This document shows positions 49,230 through 61,324 of a DNA stretch of 64,000 nt, in pieces. The stretch's first letter is position 1. The number at the start of each line of letters is the position of its first letter. The notes beneath the pieces were generated by a model. That model made no database searches. It was not told where the DNA came from and saw only the letters and a list, made by a program, of their open reading frames with translations. The stretch is from Owenia fusiformis. Its lineage: Eukaryota; Annelida; Polychaeta; Sabellida; Oweniidae. The position numbers were made by a program, and so were the translations under genes. Location of the stretch: assembly GCA_903813345.2 (NCBI GenBank), contig CAIIXF020000012.1, positions 15,806,020-15,870,019 on the forward strand, read 5' to 3'.

Positions 49230-50160
49230 ATTACCCCCTTGCCGGGCCAGTTCTAGGGGTTTTAGTGCTAGTTTAGAAGGCATTCATTTTACTATATCGA
49301 CCCGAGCAATATATGACGTCATAGTGGTGGTCAAGAATGCATTTAATTAACGACCGGTCGAGAATGCATTTAACGACCGGCAATTTTCCCCGGGAAATTA
49401 GAAATCGTTCAGTGCGTAAGGTTTTTTTCTTGCTGTTTCAGACCTGGACATTAACGGTTGTAATAACAACCTTCGGCCCTCGGTCCAATATTTCACTATA
49501 TTGCCCTTCGAAATGACGTTTTTGTACTATTACAAAGGTATTATAGATAATATTCACCCGTCCATTCGCCCCCACCCATTTGCCCCCTTAATAGGGGGCA
49601 AATCTAATCACTTGGTCCCTACGAGCTCTTACCTCTTGTCCAAAAGATTAATGATTATATAAGGTTGCATAGTCAGGATTTTGCGCTTTCATTACATAAT
49701 GTTATTACCATCTTGCCGGGCCTGTTCTAGGGGGACTAGTGCTAGTTTAGAAGGCTTTTATTTAAGAAATATAGACCAAAGAGCAGGGGTAATATCGTCG
49801 AATGCACCCGCAGGGCTAGGCAAAAACGTTTTTGGTCGAAAGCTTTTGTGCCTTCCTAAGGGATGTATCCGACAATATCAACCTGCTCTGAGGTTTATAT
49901 TACGATTCGAACATGAAAACTCACCAAAATGTTTCGAATATTCATTATGGTCCGCCATTACTACGGTCCGTCTTTATGAGGTCACACAATCCTCGTATTG
50001 CCAGGGGTTTTGCTTGCGAATATGCCCCGGGTGAAATGTTGACTTTGTTCAGAGTTCATGATCGAATTTACTATATTGACCTGAGAAATATGTGATGTCA
50101 TAGTGGCGGGCCAATGTTGTATTAACGCCCGGCAATGTTTCCCGGGAAATTAGAAACTTG
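49230..50160. repeat. Diverged direct repeats
   Basis: TTGCCGGGCCAGTTCTAGGG (about 49240) recurs as TTGCCGGGCCTGTTCTAGGG (about 49714). The phrase CCCGGGAAATTAGAAA, with the preceding GCAAT and GACGTCATAGTGG words, recurs at about 49390 and 50140. Probably two copies of one dispersed repeat; no gene seen. Confidence 0.55.
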
Positions 50161-50261
50161 ATTTTCGTTCTGTTGCAGTCCGTAGCTATTTCAGCCCTGG
50201 GCATGAACGGTCGTAGTAATACTAATACCGTCATTTCTGCGGGCAAAATAGTGAGATATTG

Positions 50262-50640
50262 TGTTACGCGGTATATGGCATCCATTCATGGTTGCCCGGT
50301 ATTTGTGATACGGGTGAAGAATATGCCATACTCACTTGCGGTATATGGCATATTCCGCAGGTGAGTATGCGATATTCCGCAGTGAATATGCGATACATTG
50401 ATTTCAGTGAATACCCGATACTCACCTGCGGAATATGTCATACTCACTTGCGGAATATGCCATATACCGCAGGTGAAAACGTGATACAGAAAGCCTTGAT
50501 TTGATTGGTTGTGAGAATCGACTCTAAATGTAAAACTACGCTGGATTACCAATATTGTTAGTGCGTCGAATACTAATATATGAATCCTTGATTGATTGAG
50601 TAAGTTTATTACGCGAGATTGGTGACTGATACTTCTGCTA
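50262..50640. repeat. GCGGTATATGGCATA palindrome repeat, copy 1 (partial)
   Basis: Starts GTTACGCGGTATATGGCAT. It holds alternating direct and inverted copies of words such as ATATGCCATA, CTCACCTGCGG and CCGCAGGTGAGTATG over about 150 bp, followed by a block shared with copy 2 (GATTTGATTGGTTG...). The right terminus is missing. Confidence 0.7.
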
Positions 50641-51482
50641 AGTTAACGTTACCCTATAAGAAGGAACAACATGTAACGATAAGGCTGGTAGCTTGATTTG
50701 CTTGCAATAATTTTTTATAAAAAAAATAGATTACAAATATACGAGTACTGTTTTACAACATCTAAATCTGTCAACTAGTATTTGATTTATCAAAAATCAT
50801 TTTGAGATACACGTTTGCAATTTTTAATCGAGCATCCATATTGAAAGTTCCTCCTAGAGATTCTATCTTCGTCAGGTATCGGACTGTAAAATTTGAACTC
50901 GATTAACCGATTTTCGGGTTATAAAGGACAAGGTGCAATTATTGGCAAATATCCCTATGGTCAAAATGAATCATTCGTAGGTGTAACATGAGGATATAAT
51001 ATTTTGGAAAATATTAAAGTGCTCGGGCACACATAAGCTGAGATGGGGATAATTTCGTTCAGTAAGGTTGTATTGACTTACATGAGGCTGTGCACCATTG
51101 ACTTAACATGAGGATATCAGCAGATCCCAATAGAGGCCATTGATTTCCATTGATTATCACAGAAATACCAACAAGAAAATGCAGCAAACTCCTCGAGTCG
51201 AGGTCTCCAAGTCAAAAAATACCTGACCCTCTCATATATCTGTTGATTATCCCTGTTTATAATTGATTCAAGAGCGTGGCACTGAACGAACCTATACTTC
51301 TATTTGTTTAGTTGTTGGTTGGGTAACATGTTTATGACGTCACAAACCAATCAGTGAAGTCTATATTAATTATTTGTTTAGTTGTTGATGTGGCAAATGG
51401 CAATACGTGTTTGACGTTACGGGTGATTGCATCATATTCCAGTCACGCCATTTACGACATTGCATAATTTTAGCTGATTTTG

Positions 51483-51787
51483 CAAGGAGGATTGGCTCCC
51501 AGAGTGCACCACCGATATTCTGTCCCATATATGGGTATGTCGTAATACAAAATTCGAATTCAAACAGCCGCCATTTTGTTCACTTCAACATTTAAATCGT
51601 GAATTTTGGTCTTATTTCCAAACGAAAAATTCCAAAACTCACAAGAAATGATCGAGATATTGGTTCGAATCTTTTGAACTGTTTATTTTGAATTTATAGT
51701 CGGTTTTAATTTCAGAAAATAACGACATTTCGACGTTTTCATTGTTGGAAAATATCGAGTTTCGATCCTGGGAGCCAATCCTCCTTG
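51483..51787. mobile_element. hAT-like MITE, copy 3, with 8-bp target duplication
   Basis: 305 bp from CAAGGAGGATTGGCTCCCAG to CTGGGAGCCAATCCTCCTTG. The flanking bases TGATTTTG are repeated exactly on both sides. CA...TG ends with an 8-bp target duplication are the hAT signature. This copy fixes the boundaries of the family. Confidence 0.85.
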
Positions 51788-51960
51788 TGATTTTGCCTTC
51801 ATTTCACTTTATTTGAAAGACTTTTAAAAATATAATAAGGAGTAAGTTTTTTTTTTATAAATATTAATATTTGAATTTGAGGTCAAAGTCCGAAAATTTG
51901 ATCAACTGATTGAAATCACATTTTAAAGAGGTGAAGAAGTGAATAATTACAGGAGCAAAC

Positions 51961-52800
51961 GTGATCAATGGTTCGAGGTCTCCCGCTACGCTAATACTTT
52001 GCGCTGCCTTCGGCAGAGGAGACCTCGAAAAAATACACTATGACCTGAATCGATTGCAAACTTAATAATTTCACAATACGACACAAATGGTTTATCTCAT
52101 CAAATGTGCAAATATGAAGTTTGCAATCGATTCAGGGCATACTTAATTAAAAGATTGTACATTTTTTCATCATTTTTCCCCTACAAAATGGCTATAGAAA
52201 AATGATCCAAAAACAACTTTTACACTTATCAAATATCATACAAATTGTAAAACCAAAGATTATAGTATTATATTTCATTATGTAGTAACATATTTGGATA
52301 AGATGCAGGGATGCGTAGGATGTAAATGGATTTTGACAGACACAAAAATACTTCCTGGTTTGGAATCTATACCTCTACACTTCATGATTGAATTATGACC
52401 CTAATAAGTGGCATATACATCAATACAGTGCTGAATATAGGTCAACAAGATACTAGTGTGCATATAAATGTAATAATTGAAGCAAAATACTCATTTTAAA
52501 TAATAAGATGAATTATTTTTTTCCCATGGGGAGATCCCAATGGAGGGTGTATAAGGTCCTTTCAAAGAGAGGGAAACAAATCAAATGTAAAAAGGTTACA
52601 ATCTGAGGCACGTTGATCACGACGAAAGTTCACTACTTATTTATCTCGATGACCTCCTTATTCAAAATGCATCATTTAACTTTGAAATAAGGTATTTAGA
52701 TATGATCACTCATGTCACAGTCAATATATACAACATAAACCATTATAACAAAATGAGTAAATATGTACAAAAAAATCCCAGTTTCCTCTAAAGCTTACTC
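51961..52800. other. No gene recognised
   Basis: AT-rich sequence. The phrase GTTTGCAATCGATTCAGG at about 52120 is mirrored by CTGAATCGATTGCAAAC at about 52045, a small inverted repeat. Nothing else is supported. Confidence 0.4.
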
Positions 52801-53440
52801 TGTTACGCGGTATATGGCATACATTCATGGTTGCCCGGTATTTGTGATACGGGTGAATATGCCATACTCACCTGCGGTATATGGCATATTCCGCAGGTGA
52901 GTATGCGATATTCCGCAGTGAATATGCAATACATTGATTTCAGTGAATACCCGATACTCACCTGCGGAATATGTCATACTCACTTGCGGAATATGCCATA
53001 TACCGCAGGTGAATATGACATATACTGCAGGTGAAAACGTGATACAGAAAGCCTTGATTTGATTGGTTGCGAGAATCGACTCTAAATGTAAAACTACGCT
53101 GTATTACCATTATAGTTAGTGCGTCGAGTACTTATATATGAATCCTGGATTGATTGAGTAAGTTTAATACGCGAGATTGGTGACTGATACTTCTGCTAAG
53201 TTAATATATTCGATACACAGTACTGTTGATTCAGTAATCATTACAATAATTAATAACGTTTTACTATTTCGTTCAATCGATGCAATTGAAAATTGCGTAC
53301 TTCCGTATCACGTTCTCATTGGTTAGTTTGTATGCCATATACAGCAGGTGAATTTGTCATACACCGCAAGTGAATATGCCATATTCGTTGCGGAATATGA
53401 CATATTTTTGTATCGTGTTTACCGCGTAACAAACTCAGTT
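52800..53440. mobile_element. GCGGTATATGGCATA element, complete copy
   Basis: About 640 bp from TGTTACGCGGTATA to TTTACCGCGTAACA, which are inverted ends. The left interior carries the same palindromic words as the copy at 50.26 kb; the right interior has GTGAATTTGTCATA and GTGAATATGCCATA variants. No coding frame of note. Confidence 0.75.
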
Positions 53441-53904
53441 CACAAATATATTGTACTTATTTTGGATACAACATAAGGTACAACATAAGCTATAGATATG
53501 GACTTAATATTGACAGTGTTTAGGATCAACTATTTTGACTTGCAAAGCTGCATATGTGTTAAATGATAGATACTAAAACATGATTGTCAACACTTTGTGA
53601 TAATTATTTAATAAGTCAGCCAAGACAAATATATTAACTAAAGATTTGAAAAAGCTTGACTGATGTAAATTGCACACAATGGTTTGCATGATATATCGAG
53701 TCATCCACAGTTGACATATACAATATAAACATACGTAGTCTCATAATAATCTACAATCTTTTTTCTCATTAATCCTACTGCATGCTTCACAAATCATGCT
53801 TACTTTAATTGTATCATGAATTATCTCGTATTGCGAAACTTTTTATGAAATTGAACTGTATTGTTTTAAAATGCTTTGATTTTAGCATTAACCATTTGTC
53901 CGGC

Positions 53905-54290
53905 ACATGTACACAGCCAATATAAATCGGCGCCGTTTCGGCATCGAAAATCGAATGCATTTTGGTTGTGTATCTCTATGGGGTTTTACTAAATCCCTCA
54001 TATAATTCCTTTGGTAAATTTTTCAAACACAAGTGATGCCACTTTAATCAATATACCGATGGTTTAAAAATAGGCACACGTTGCAAAACATGCGGAGAAA
54101 TCCCTATTGGTACACAGCCAATATAATTCGACGCCGTTTCGGCATCGAAAAAATTCGGCACTGTTTCGGCACCGACACCTTTCGACACCAAAATTTGCTA
54201 CCGGACTAGTCAGTCCATTTGGTGCCGAAACAGCACCGAAATTTGGCACCGAAACGGCGTCGAAATCAGATTGCATTTTGGGGGTGTAGG
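53905..54290. repeat. Inverted repeats of GACGCCGTTTCGGCATCGAA
   Basis: TACACAGCCAATATAA followed by CGCCGTTTCGGCATCGAA occurs at about 53910 and 54110. Between 54130 and 54265 the words GCCGTTTCGGCACCGA and their complements alternate around a centre at about 54200. Probably a MITE of palindromic type plus a short fragment. Confidence 0.65.
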
Positions 54291-55559
54291 TCAATCACCT
54301 GGGTTGAAAGAAAAATCCGGACATCTTGACATCAACAAAATAGATTTAGGTGTTATTCTTCAATCTATGACAGAAAATGGGGAAGAACTCTTTATTTACA
54401 GTAAAAACTCCACGGTGCGAGTGTGTCGGGGGAGTGTTAATCGACACAGGAAATACAAAAATCTAAAAATGATTGTAAAATAGATGAAGAAGCAACCAGT
54501 AAGGTACGAAATAGAAGCCTTGGAATCTGCTGAGGATGTTATAATGGCAGACAGATCTCTTTTAGAATCACTGATTGCATTCTTTAAGAACTTGGTCACG
54601 GGGAATTTGTGAATTTCTACCACTATAGGCGAGTTTTTTTTAACTAACTCTTCAGTCATATTGAAAAACAGGATTATTACAAACTCGAGCGTTGCATTAC
54701 TCAAGCAGGGTACGTTTAACCTTTCAATCTATTTCTTTCAGAATGGAGTAATGTTAAAACCATGATTGAAACTAAAACTGAAAACAATATTAAATGTATT
54801 AGTTATGTTTTAGTATCGGTTTCGCAAATTGGTTTTCACTACGTAACAAGTAAACAAATTAAATAAAGAAATTCAGCTATATGACCTGCCAATGACATTC
54901 ATTGTTTTTTAAACTCTAGGTTACACGTGTCAAAATGTTGGTTAAACCTCATCTGTTGAAAAGATAAGGACCTCAGTTACATCAGATTGTTTAACAAGGA
55001 GTTTGGCGAGGAGATCACTTACGAAAAAAGAATGTGATCTAACAAATCCTCATGACTGTTTAAAGAATGACCAGACTTACCAAAATTGTCTACTTGCATT
55101 TGTAGAATTATGACAATTCAAACTGCGTGCACATTTGATTCATTGATGTTGTTTCAAAGAAAACAAGCTACTATTATAGTATAATATTTTATGAATAATT
55201 ACCCCATCTTTCTGTTGAAAATCCATTATTCATTGATGACTACTCTCTGACAAAGGTACATGGTGAACAGGAACTAACAAATTAGTCGTAACATATTATG
55301 ATGGAATCATCAATGCATCGTTCTTGTTGTTGTCACATTACTGTTAAGAAGCATCATTAACATGTATTCAAACTTGACGATATAATGGATGTTACATGTA
55401 TGATGGAGCTTTTATTGGCGTTTTATTGAACGTTTTTTAACGTTAAGTTCATTTCAAAAATGTAATGCGACATTTGATCAGACTAAATATTCAAAAGCAG
55501 TCTAGGGTAAATTTCAATAAAACGTATTTAAGAAACGGTCAATCTGAACATAAAATTAT

Positions 55560-55870
55560 TTGCTGCACAATTTTACAGCACTTTGAACAACATGCTTCAA
55601 GTTAGGGCATTATCCCGCTGTAGTCACAACTGCACAGTTGTCAATGACCCGAATGCATTCCCCAGCAGGTATGGCCTAAATGACACAAATGATCTCACTT
55701 TTGAGGTCTGCAATTGTCCTGAGGTCTTTCTTATACACTCTATATTTACCGTATCTCCACAGGTAGGGACATTTTGGACTATGTGTGCAGGTTTGCCGAA
55801 AGAGCAATAGTGGCCTTTGGGGCATATTCTTTTAAGTGCCGTAACGTTGTGACTATCAATCTGATGGTCA
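55560..55870 (-). mobile_element. Mariner-like transposase C-terminal fragment
   Basis: The minus strand reads GKYRVYKKDLRTIADLKSEI in a frame later broken by stops. This matches the VY-x-x-x-x-TI-x-x-LK-x-EI pattern of the end of mariner-type transposases. It abuts the next element. Confidence 0.6.
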
Positions 55871-55877
55871 TGAAATA

Positions 55878-56695
55878 TACAGGGTGGTCCAAAAAGTGAA
55901 CCCCTGCAACAGGCTATGTTTTCCTTAATACTTGCATGAATAGACTCATTTTATCACATGTTGTAGAGAAAGGTCTAACGTTTTGGCTGATGCCATAATT
56001 TATTCTCAGTCTTAAATTTTGAAGAAATTACAAGAGTTTAACAAACATGCCTGAAAATTAGATATTGTGCAAAATTTTACCTATGTGATTCGCGGAAATT
56101 GTTGAAACACATTGGATGATCTTAACAGCTTTCGGTTAGAGATACAAGTTTAAAACCCTACCATGACAAAAGGGATACTATTTAAACAGAAAAAAACATT
56201 TCACACTTTCATTGATCATTTTAAAGCAGGTTTAACCGTTTCATCAAAAGAAAATCTAATATTTAATATTTTGAGCCATATTTCATTAGAATTGGTCCAT
56301 GATTTGTGAAGATATTGACATTTCAAGATCATATAGCTATAGGGGTTATGTTCGCGATTTCACTGGAAAATGTTTTTGTCTGTGGAAGCTCAGAACATTT
56401 CTTTGGACCACAATAACTTTGCAACTAACAAAGGTAGGATGCTAGTTTTAAGCCATAATATGCGGATTCAAAATTGAACAAAATCAGAAAATATTAGTTC
56501 TTTAAGACTGCAACGAAAAAATGTCAGGGGAAGGGTGTTGAAGGATTGATGAATCACGGATATTGAAAATCACATTTTATCCATTTTCAGTAATATTTGG
56601 TTAGGGCTTATAATTTCTGCAAATTTCAAGACTAAGAAAATGTATGGTACCAACATAAATTTTAGACCTTCCTCTACAACATGTGAAAATAAAAA
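55878..56695. mobile_element. TIR element, right terminus lost
   Basis: Begins TACAGGGTGGTCCAAAAAGT. A subterminal block containing CACATGTTGTAGAGAAAGGTC at about 55955 is mirrored by GACCTTCCTCTACAACATGTG at about 56670. The last bases that would mirror the start are missing where LINE-like sequence begins. Confidence 0.65.
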
Positions 56696-57230
56696 GAATT
56701 CCTGCGAACAGAGGCTGCTAGATTATTTTTAATAAAGTTAGATGTGACCTTGCCTTTAAGTCTCAATTACATTCACATAATTTTACAAATGTGGAGACTC
56801 CTGTATGCCAATGTGGCTACAAAAATGAGACTACCTTACATGTAGCTTTTGGCTGCACACTTAGATTGAGATTTTTCATTGAACTAGAGGATGAACTTGG
56901 GAACATACAAAATTTCAACTATCAAGTGTATACATGTAAGTCCCAACAAGACAAGCTATCTCTTTTTGTGAATGGTGATCGACTCTTACCATTTAGAATA
57001 AATTAATGTATTTTAAAGCTCAGTGCACAATTCTTTGAGAAATGCCACAACTTTCTACAAATTCTATATGAAGAATGTGGAGGCACACGTGACAAAAGAA
57101 ACACATTCAAGAAGGTAACATCTAATAGCTCAATCCGCCTAGTCATGGAGAAAACAGAACCCAAATATCCCAAACGCAATTATATATTAAATAACAAATA
57201 TATTCATCATTACCAGTTTATTCCACTTAA
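56690..57230 (+). mobile_element. Non-LTR retrotransposon fragment (RT C-terminus)
   Basis: The plus strand encodes VRCDLAFKSQLHSHNFTNVE followed by TPVCQCGYKNETTLHVAFGC. The C-x-C-G-x-x-x-E-T-x-x-H-x-x-x-x-C pattern is the zinc-like block at the end of many LINE reverse transcriptases. Truncated at the 5' side and degenerate after about 57000. Confidence 0.65.
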
Positions 57231-57360
57231 TGACTCAAGGTCAAAGGTCCTCTCCTTGACTTGAGGTTATACGTGTACCCACATATCACATACTTGTAAT
57301 ACCTGTTCAGACCTGATTTACCTGCACATTCACATGTTTTCTATAAACTCTATAAGCATT

Positions 57361-57398
57361 GGTTTCAGTTTCAGTTCCAAAGTATTGGTTTCAGTTTA
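57361..57398. promoter_or_regulatory. Tandem GAAACTGAAAC sites
   Basis: GGTTTCAGTTTCAGTTCC (57361-57378) and GGTTTCAGTTTA (57387-57398) read GGAACTGAAACTGAAACC and TAAACTGAAACC on the other strand, close to the ISRE consensus. Once the 1.2-kb insertion at 57.87 kb is removed, they lie about 600 bp ahead of the TIR-domain exon. Confidence 0.4.
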
Positions 57399-57873
57399 AT
57401 TTTAAAGATCACCATTGTGCAACCCGTTAAGTCCCCATAAGTCTTCAAGAATTATAACAGTAAGTATAGATTTATAAAGTCTAATAACTAGATTTGAAAA
57501 TTAACCAAAAATTCATTTGAACATCTAAAACACAAGGGTTGCTGTCAACGCAGTCTTACTTAGATAATCAATGTATGTAAATCTTGGTTGGATTTTGGCA
57601 ATGTATTTTGAGTTAATGCAATCTGACATCGACGTTCCTGTACATGTATGTCTCTTATTATGTGTTTTGCAGAAATCTCTCTTTGACGATTGTTGTCCTT
57701 CTACATATCATTGTCCGCACAAGCATTACATGATCAGACACACATGACCATATAATCAATCAGCCATGAAGTCATTTCAGCAGAATCATGTCAGGTATAT
57801 ATCAATGTAATCAATTTGTGCATACAGTTAAAATTCCTTAATCACATATGACTTCCAAATTAAGATACATACT

Positions 57874-59107
57874 CACGATGCCCATGTCAAGCAGCGTGCC
57901 TACTAGGCCCGCAGTTTGAAACTCTGACAAACTGCGCGCATATTTCAAAATGTGAGACGGGCGGGAGGACACGACTCCCAAAAAGAACCAAAATACGAAA
58001 AATACAAGGTTAGTCTCGTTCTAAAGATAGTACCATTCTGTGAAGATGAACTTAATTTACTCATAGTACTCAATGTTTTTCCCGATGTAAACCTAGTTAT
58101 CTCAATATAAGGGTCTTAAGTAACTTCTGTGTTCAATACGTCTTTTTATCGTCATTTGGCGTTTATTCAGCCATTGTGTCTGTGTATGCTAGAACATATA
58201 GGATCACTCCATCTGATTAAAGCAGCAAAGTTTGTGTTCAAAACGATAATACGCCATAAACGTGATTTAAACATTTTTCTTGTCAAACTGCGCGCCTATA
58301 TTCACATGTATTTCCCAAACTACGTGCCTAATATTTCCAAACTGCTTGCCTATCCAAGCTTGTTTTGTATTATTAGAAAACATTAGCGCCATACAAGGCA
58401 CATATGTGTCCAATAGTAGAACCCCATAATTGAAACACTTAGAGTCCATCCACCAAGATGGTGATCTGAAAATAAAAGTTTTTTTCGTTCCCAACTTAAT
58501 TGTCACTTCTATTATACATTTTGACTTTCAATATGAAAATCTCATTAAATCTGACGATAAAGCAAAATTTCCAAAGCTACATGAAAAACACCTAGACGTG
58601 CCTCTGTATAAATTCCAATGATAATATGTAGTTTTAATAGTGTATGCGCACAGTTTGTAATTTCTGGCTAAAATAGGCGCGCAGTTTGTGATTTATTTCT
58701 TGATCTCCTGATTATCTGTTTTATCTCGTAATATTTTGAATTATACATGATAAATGTGTAAGGAATTAAATATAAAATGAGTCTAAAGTATTTGTCATTT
58801 ATGTTTAAAGTGCTAGATCGGTTTACGTATAAATTCCCGTTAAATCAGTGACGAAAATGCCATTAATCTGCTTATGTTTTAAAACTTAGATTCATTTGCA
58901 CATAGTTTTTGCTAGTATTTGAAAGATTCATATATTCGCCACAGAATGAACGCATTGAACAAGAAAACAATGCACTGATAAATATCTTTAAATTACGTTT
59001 CAAAATACAGACTCCAACTTAAATGATGCAATGTTCTTAGGCACGCAGTTTGTGATTGAAACAAACTGCGCGCCTAAGTAGGCGCGCAGCTTGACATGGG
59101 CACCGTG
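57874..59107. mobile_element. CACxx-type DNA transposon with subterminal 12-mer repeats
   Basis: 1234 bp from CACGATGCCCATGTCAAGC to GCTTGACATGGGCACCGTG, flanked on both sides by ATACT. The interior carries many copies of AAACTGCGCGCC or its complement (about 57930, 58285, 58317, 58340, 58641, 58676 and 59040-59090), as expected for transposase-binding subterminal repeats of CACTA/CMC-type elements. No transposase frame is recognisable, so it is probably non-autonomous. Confidence 0.8.
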
Positions 59108-59203
59108 ATACTAGAACATATGTTCCAACACATTCTAAACAATATGTTTACGCTACCTGTATAGGGCTTTCTTTGTATATTCTGATATGTTTGTGTTTTA
59201 CAG

Positions 59204-59646
59204 ATTTCATAAAGTTATACTCGCATGACTTCTTAATAATATACAATAAGAATTCACCCAATTCTATTGAAACTGCACACAAATTACTTGTAATTTTGGA
59301 ACAACGTGGACTAAAAGGGTTCCTCTGGCACAGAGATTCTGATAGCAATAGTTCACCTGAGCAGAACTTTGAAGCATTAGATAGGGGTAGATATATCTTA
59401 ACAATTTTCAACAAGGGCTTCAAAACAGACAAATCCGCCGTCTACACACTTGAGTGTGTGTTTCGTAGATTGATCAATTCTGGAGAACTCACAAGATTTA
59501 TTCCTGTGGTTATAGGGGTTGAAAGACGCGAGCTTGTACCGAGTTACATTCCCAATTTCTGCTTGGAGTTTTCTGATAACTGGCAGGAGGAGTATACTCA
59601 GTTGGAAAGGCTCAAAACCACTCTCCACGCAGATTTACCGTATTAA
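59204..59646 (+). CDS. TIR-domain exon (5' part of gene not found)
   Basis: After acceptor TTTTACAG a phase-1 exon encodes about 147 residues forming one TIR (Toll/interleukin-1 receptor) domain. Visible elements: the first strand HDFLIIYNKNS, an amphipathic helix (TAHKLLVILEQRGLKGFLWHRD) with a box-2-like RD, a strand RYILTIFNKGF, the helix TLECVFRRLI with the conserved Glu, and FIPVVIGVERRELVP near the end. It closes with a stop at 59644. TIR domains act in immune adaptors and receptors, or as NAD-cleaving enzymes; the sequence does not decide which. Upstream exons were not identified. Frame and phase would allow a preceding exon ending in one base, as in the neighbouring family. Gene H begins 26 bp after its stop in another frame. 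Confidence 0.7.
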
Positions 59647-59672
59647 CCAAATACAAGCCACTGTTTAATAAC

Positions 59673-60490
59673 ATGGCAAGCAGGCAGCATAACCGTAGGA
59701 CTTTGACAAAGGGCAATTATACAAGATTAAAAAACATTTTGGAGAAGATCGGATGGAAAGATCACAAACATCGGAACTGGTTAAAGATTGGTTTAATCAC
59801 AGTCGCTGCTGTAGTCGTTGTTGTTTTAATCGCCGTTGCTGTAGTCGTTGTCTACAATCAAAATGGTAATTATTTAATGATTAGCCTTGACATCATTTTT
59901 CCTAAAAAGTCCAACAGTTCCGACATTATTTCATCGTAATTCTTCGATTTTTAAACAACTGACCGTACCTGCAATCAATCGTCTTTTAAATCATCTGCAT
60001 ATTATCTTGTATCTCAACTCATATCATAAGAAGATAGTAATAATACGGGGATTGTAAGGAAACATTTACGTGACATCTGAATCCAATATTGTACACTCAC
60101 TATTCCATTCAGTTCCTTCAATGGACAATCATATAATATAGATTGGTTCAAAATAAGTTTATTCTTATCATAAGTCTTGAATTAATGTTAATCAATGTAT
60201 AATATTTTTAAAAGTTGCGTGTAATACACACTTTATATTTTTCAGATATTGTAACATTTGGGGAAGTTTCCGTTAACCCTGAAGCAAACACGACAAAAAG
60301 TTTGAATACAAATGCAACTAAAAACAATATAACTGCAATTGATGTAACTGATGAATCCAAGACTATGGTTAAAAACGATGATGTATTTACAATAAATGCA
60401 ACACGAACTACACCTTTTATGTGCAAACTATTTCCCTATGTATTGCCAAAGTTATGCTCTCATGAAAACCATTCGAAAGAAGATAATTGA
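59673..60490 (+). CDS. Gene H: single-pass membrane protein, Cys-motif family
   Basis: Exons 59673-59865 and 60246-60490; 380-bp phase-1 intron (donor AATG|GTAATT, acceptor TTTTCAG|ATA); 145 residues, the shortest complete copy. The tail is short and basic (1-38) with no tyrosine cluster. The span at about 39-60 is almost all Val/Ala/Ile. The exposed stalk has four N-x-T sites and ends CKLFPYVLPKLC, then an extra acidic tail. The Met chosen gives the tail-span order of the family, but the frame is open upstream of it, back into the end of the TIR exon. Only 26 bp separate it from the TIR stop, leaving no room for an independent proximal promoter: a shared transcript or a one-base shift joining TIR to this protein must be considered. 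Confidence 0.8.
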
Positions 60491-61324
60491 AGCATATTTT
60501 TATCCGTGTAATATATCTAAATCTTACAATTATGACATTAAAACTATAATAAAATGAATATTGTATAAGAAAATATGTACATACTGTGTGACACAAAAAT
60601 ACCACCCACCAACATAACTTTTTTTGTCTGCATAAATTCCTACTTTACTTTGGCACATAAAAACTAAACTTAGTGGAACCACTAATTGAATCATTATGGA
60701 CCTGGAGGTACAAGCACAAAGCATTAGCATTAGTAAATTGTGATACAAGAAGTAAGTGGCATTATTTGTGTGGAATCTATGTGTGCCTGCAAAGGAATGG
60801 ACAAGATTTCGAGCAAATCTTGTAATCCTAATTTGAGTGTATCTAGTTGAACTAGTCATCTGAAACTTGTGCGATTGCACGGAGCCCAGTTTTAACGTTC
60901 TAAAGAACAATTGCAAACAAAGAGGTTATGCGAGATAATATGGATGGCATATTTTGCGTCACCCTGTACCAGGTATATATTTATGATATGATAATGTACA
61001 TTTTAGATTTATCCAGTTATTTAATTTATGGAGTCATATCAATTTACTTTGTAACTATGTCATGTTGCAAATATACTATATTAATCATTTTGAAGAATTG
61101 TTATGTTAAAGAGAATACATTAATGTAGCATATATGTTACTTTAATAAAGTAACGTTTAATGATTACTAATTAACATATACATATTAAAATTAATTTTGT
61201 TTTTAATAAACATTTTACCAATTCATTATTTCATATTGACATATTACGTTTTAATCGATAAGAAGAAACCATAGATCATCAAGATTGGAATCTTATATAC
61301 ACATATAACAATCTCTACATGTTA
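60491..61324. other. Intergenic, nothing recognised
   Basis: 3' flank of gene H. An AATAAA-like ATAAAATGAATA lies about 60 bp after the stop. No other feature supported. Confidence 0.4.

Noticed and set aside
50330-53040. CRISPR-like spaced repeats
   Set aside because: Repeat words vary in length and orientation and have no regular unique spacers; the DNA is clearly eukaryotic. They belong to a transposon.
58129-58621. ORFs inside the CACxx element
   Set aside because: They overlap the AAACTGCGCGCC repeats and show no transposase motif.
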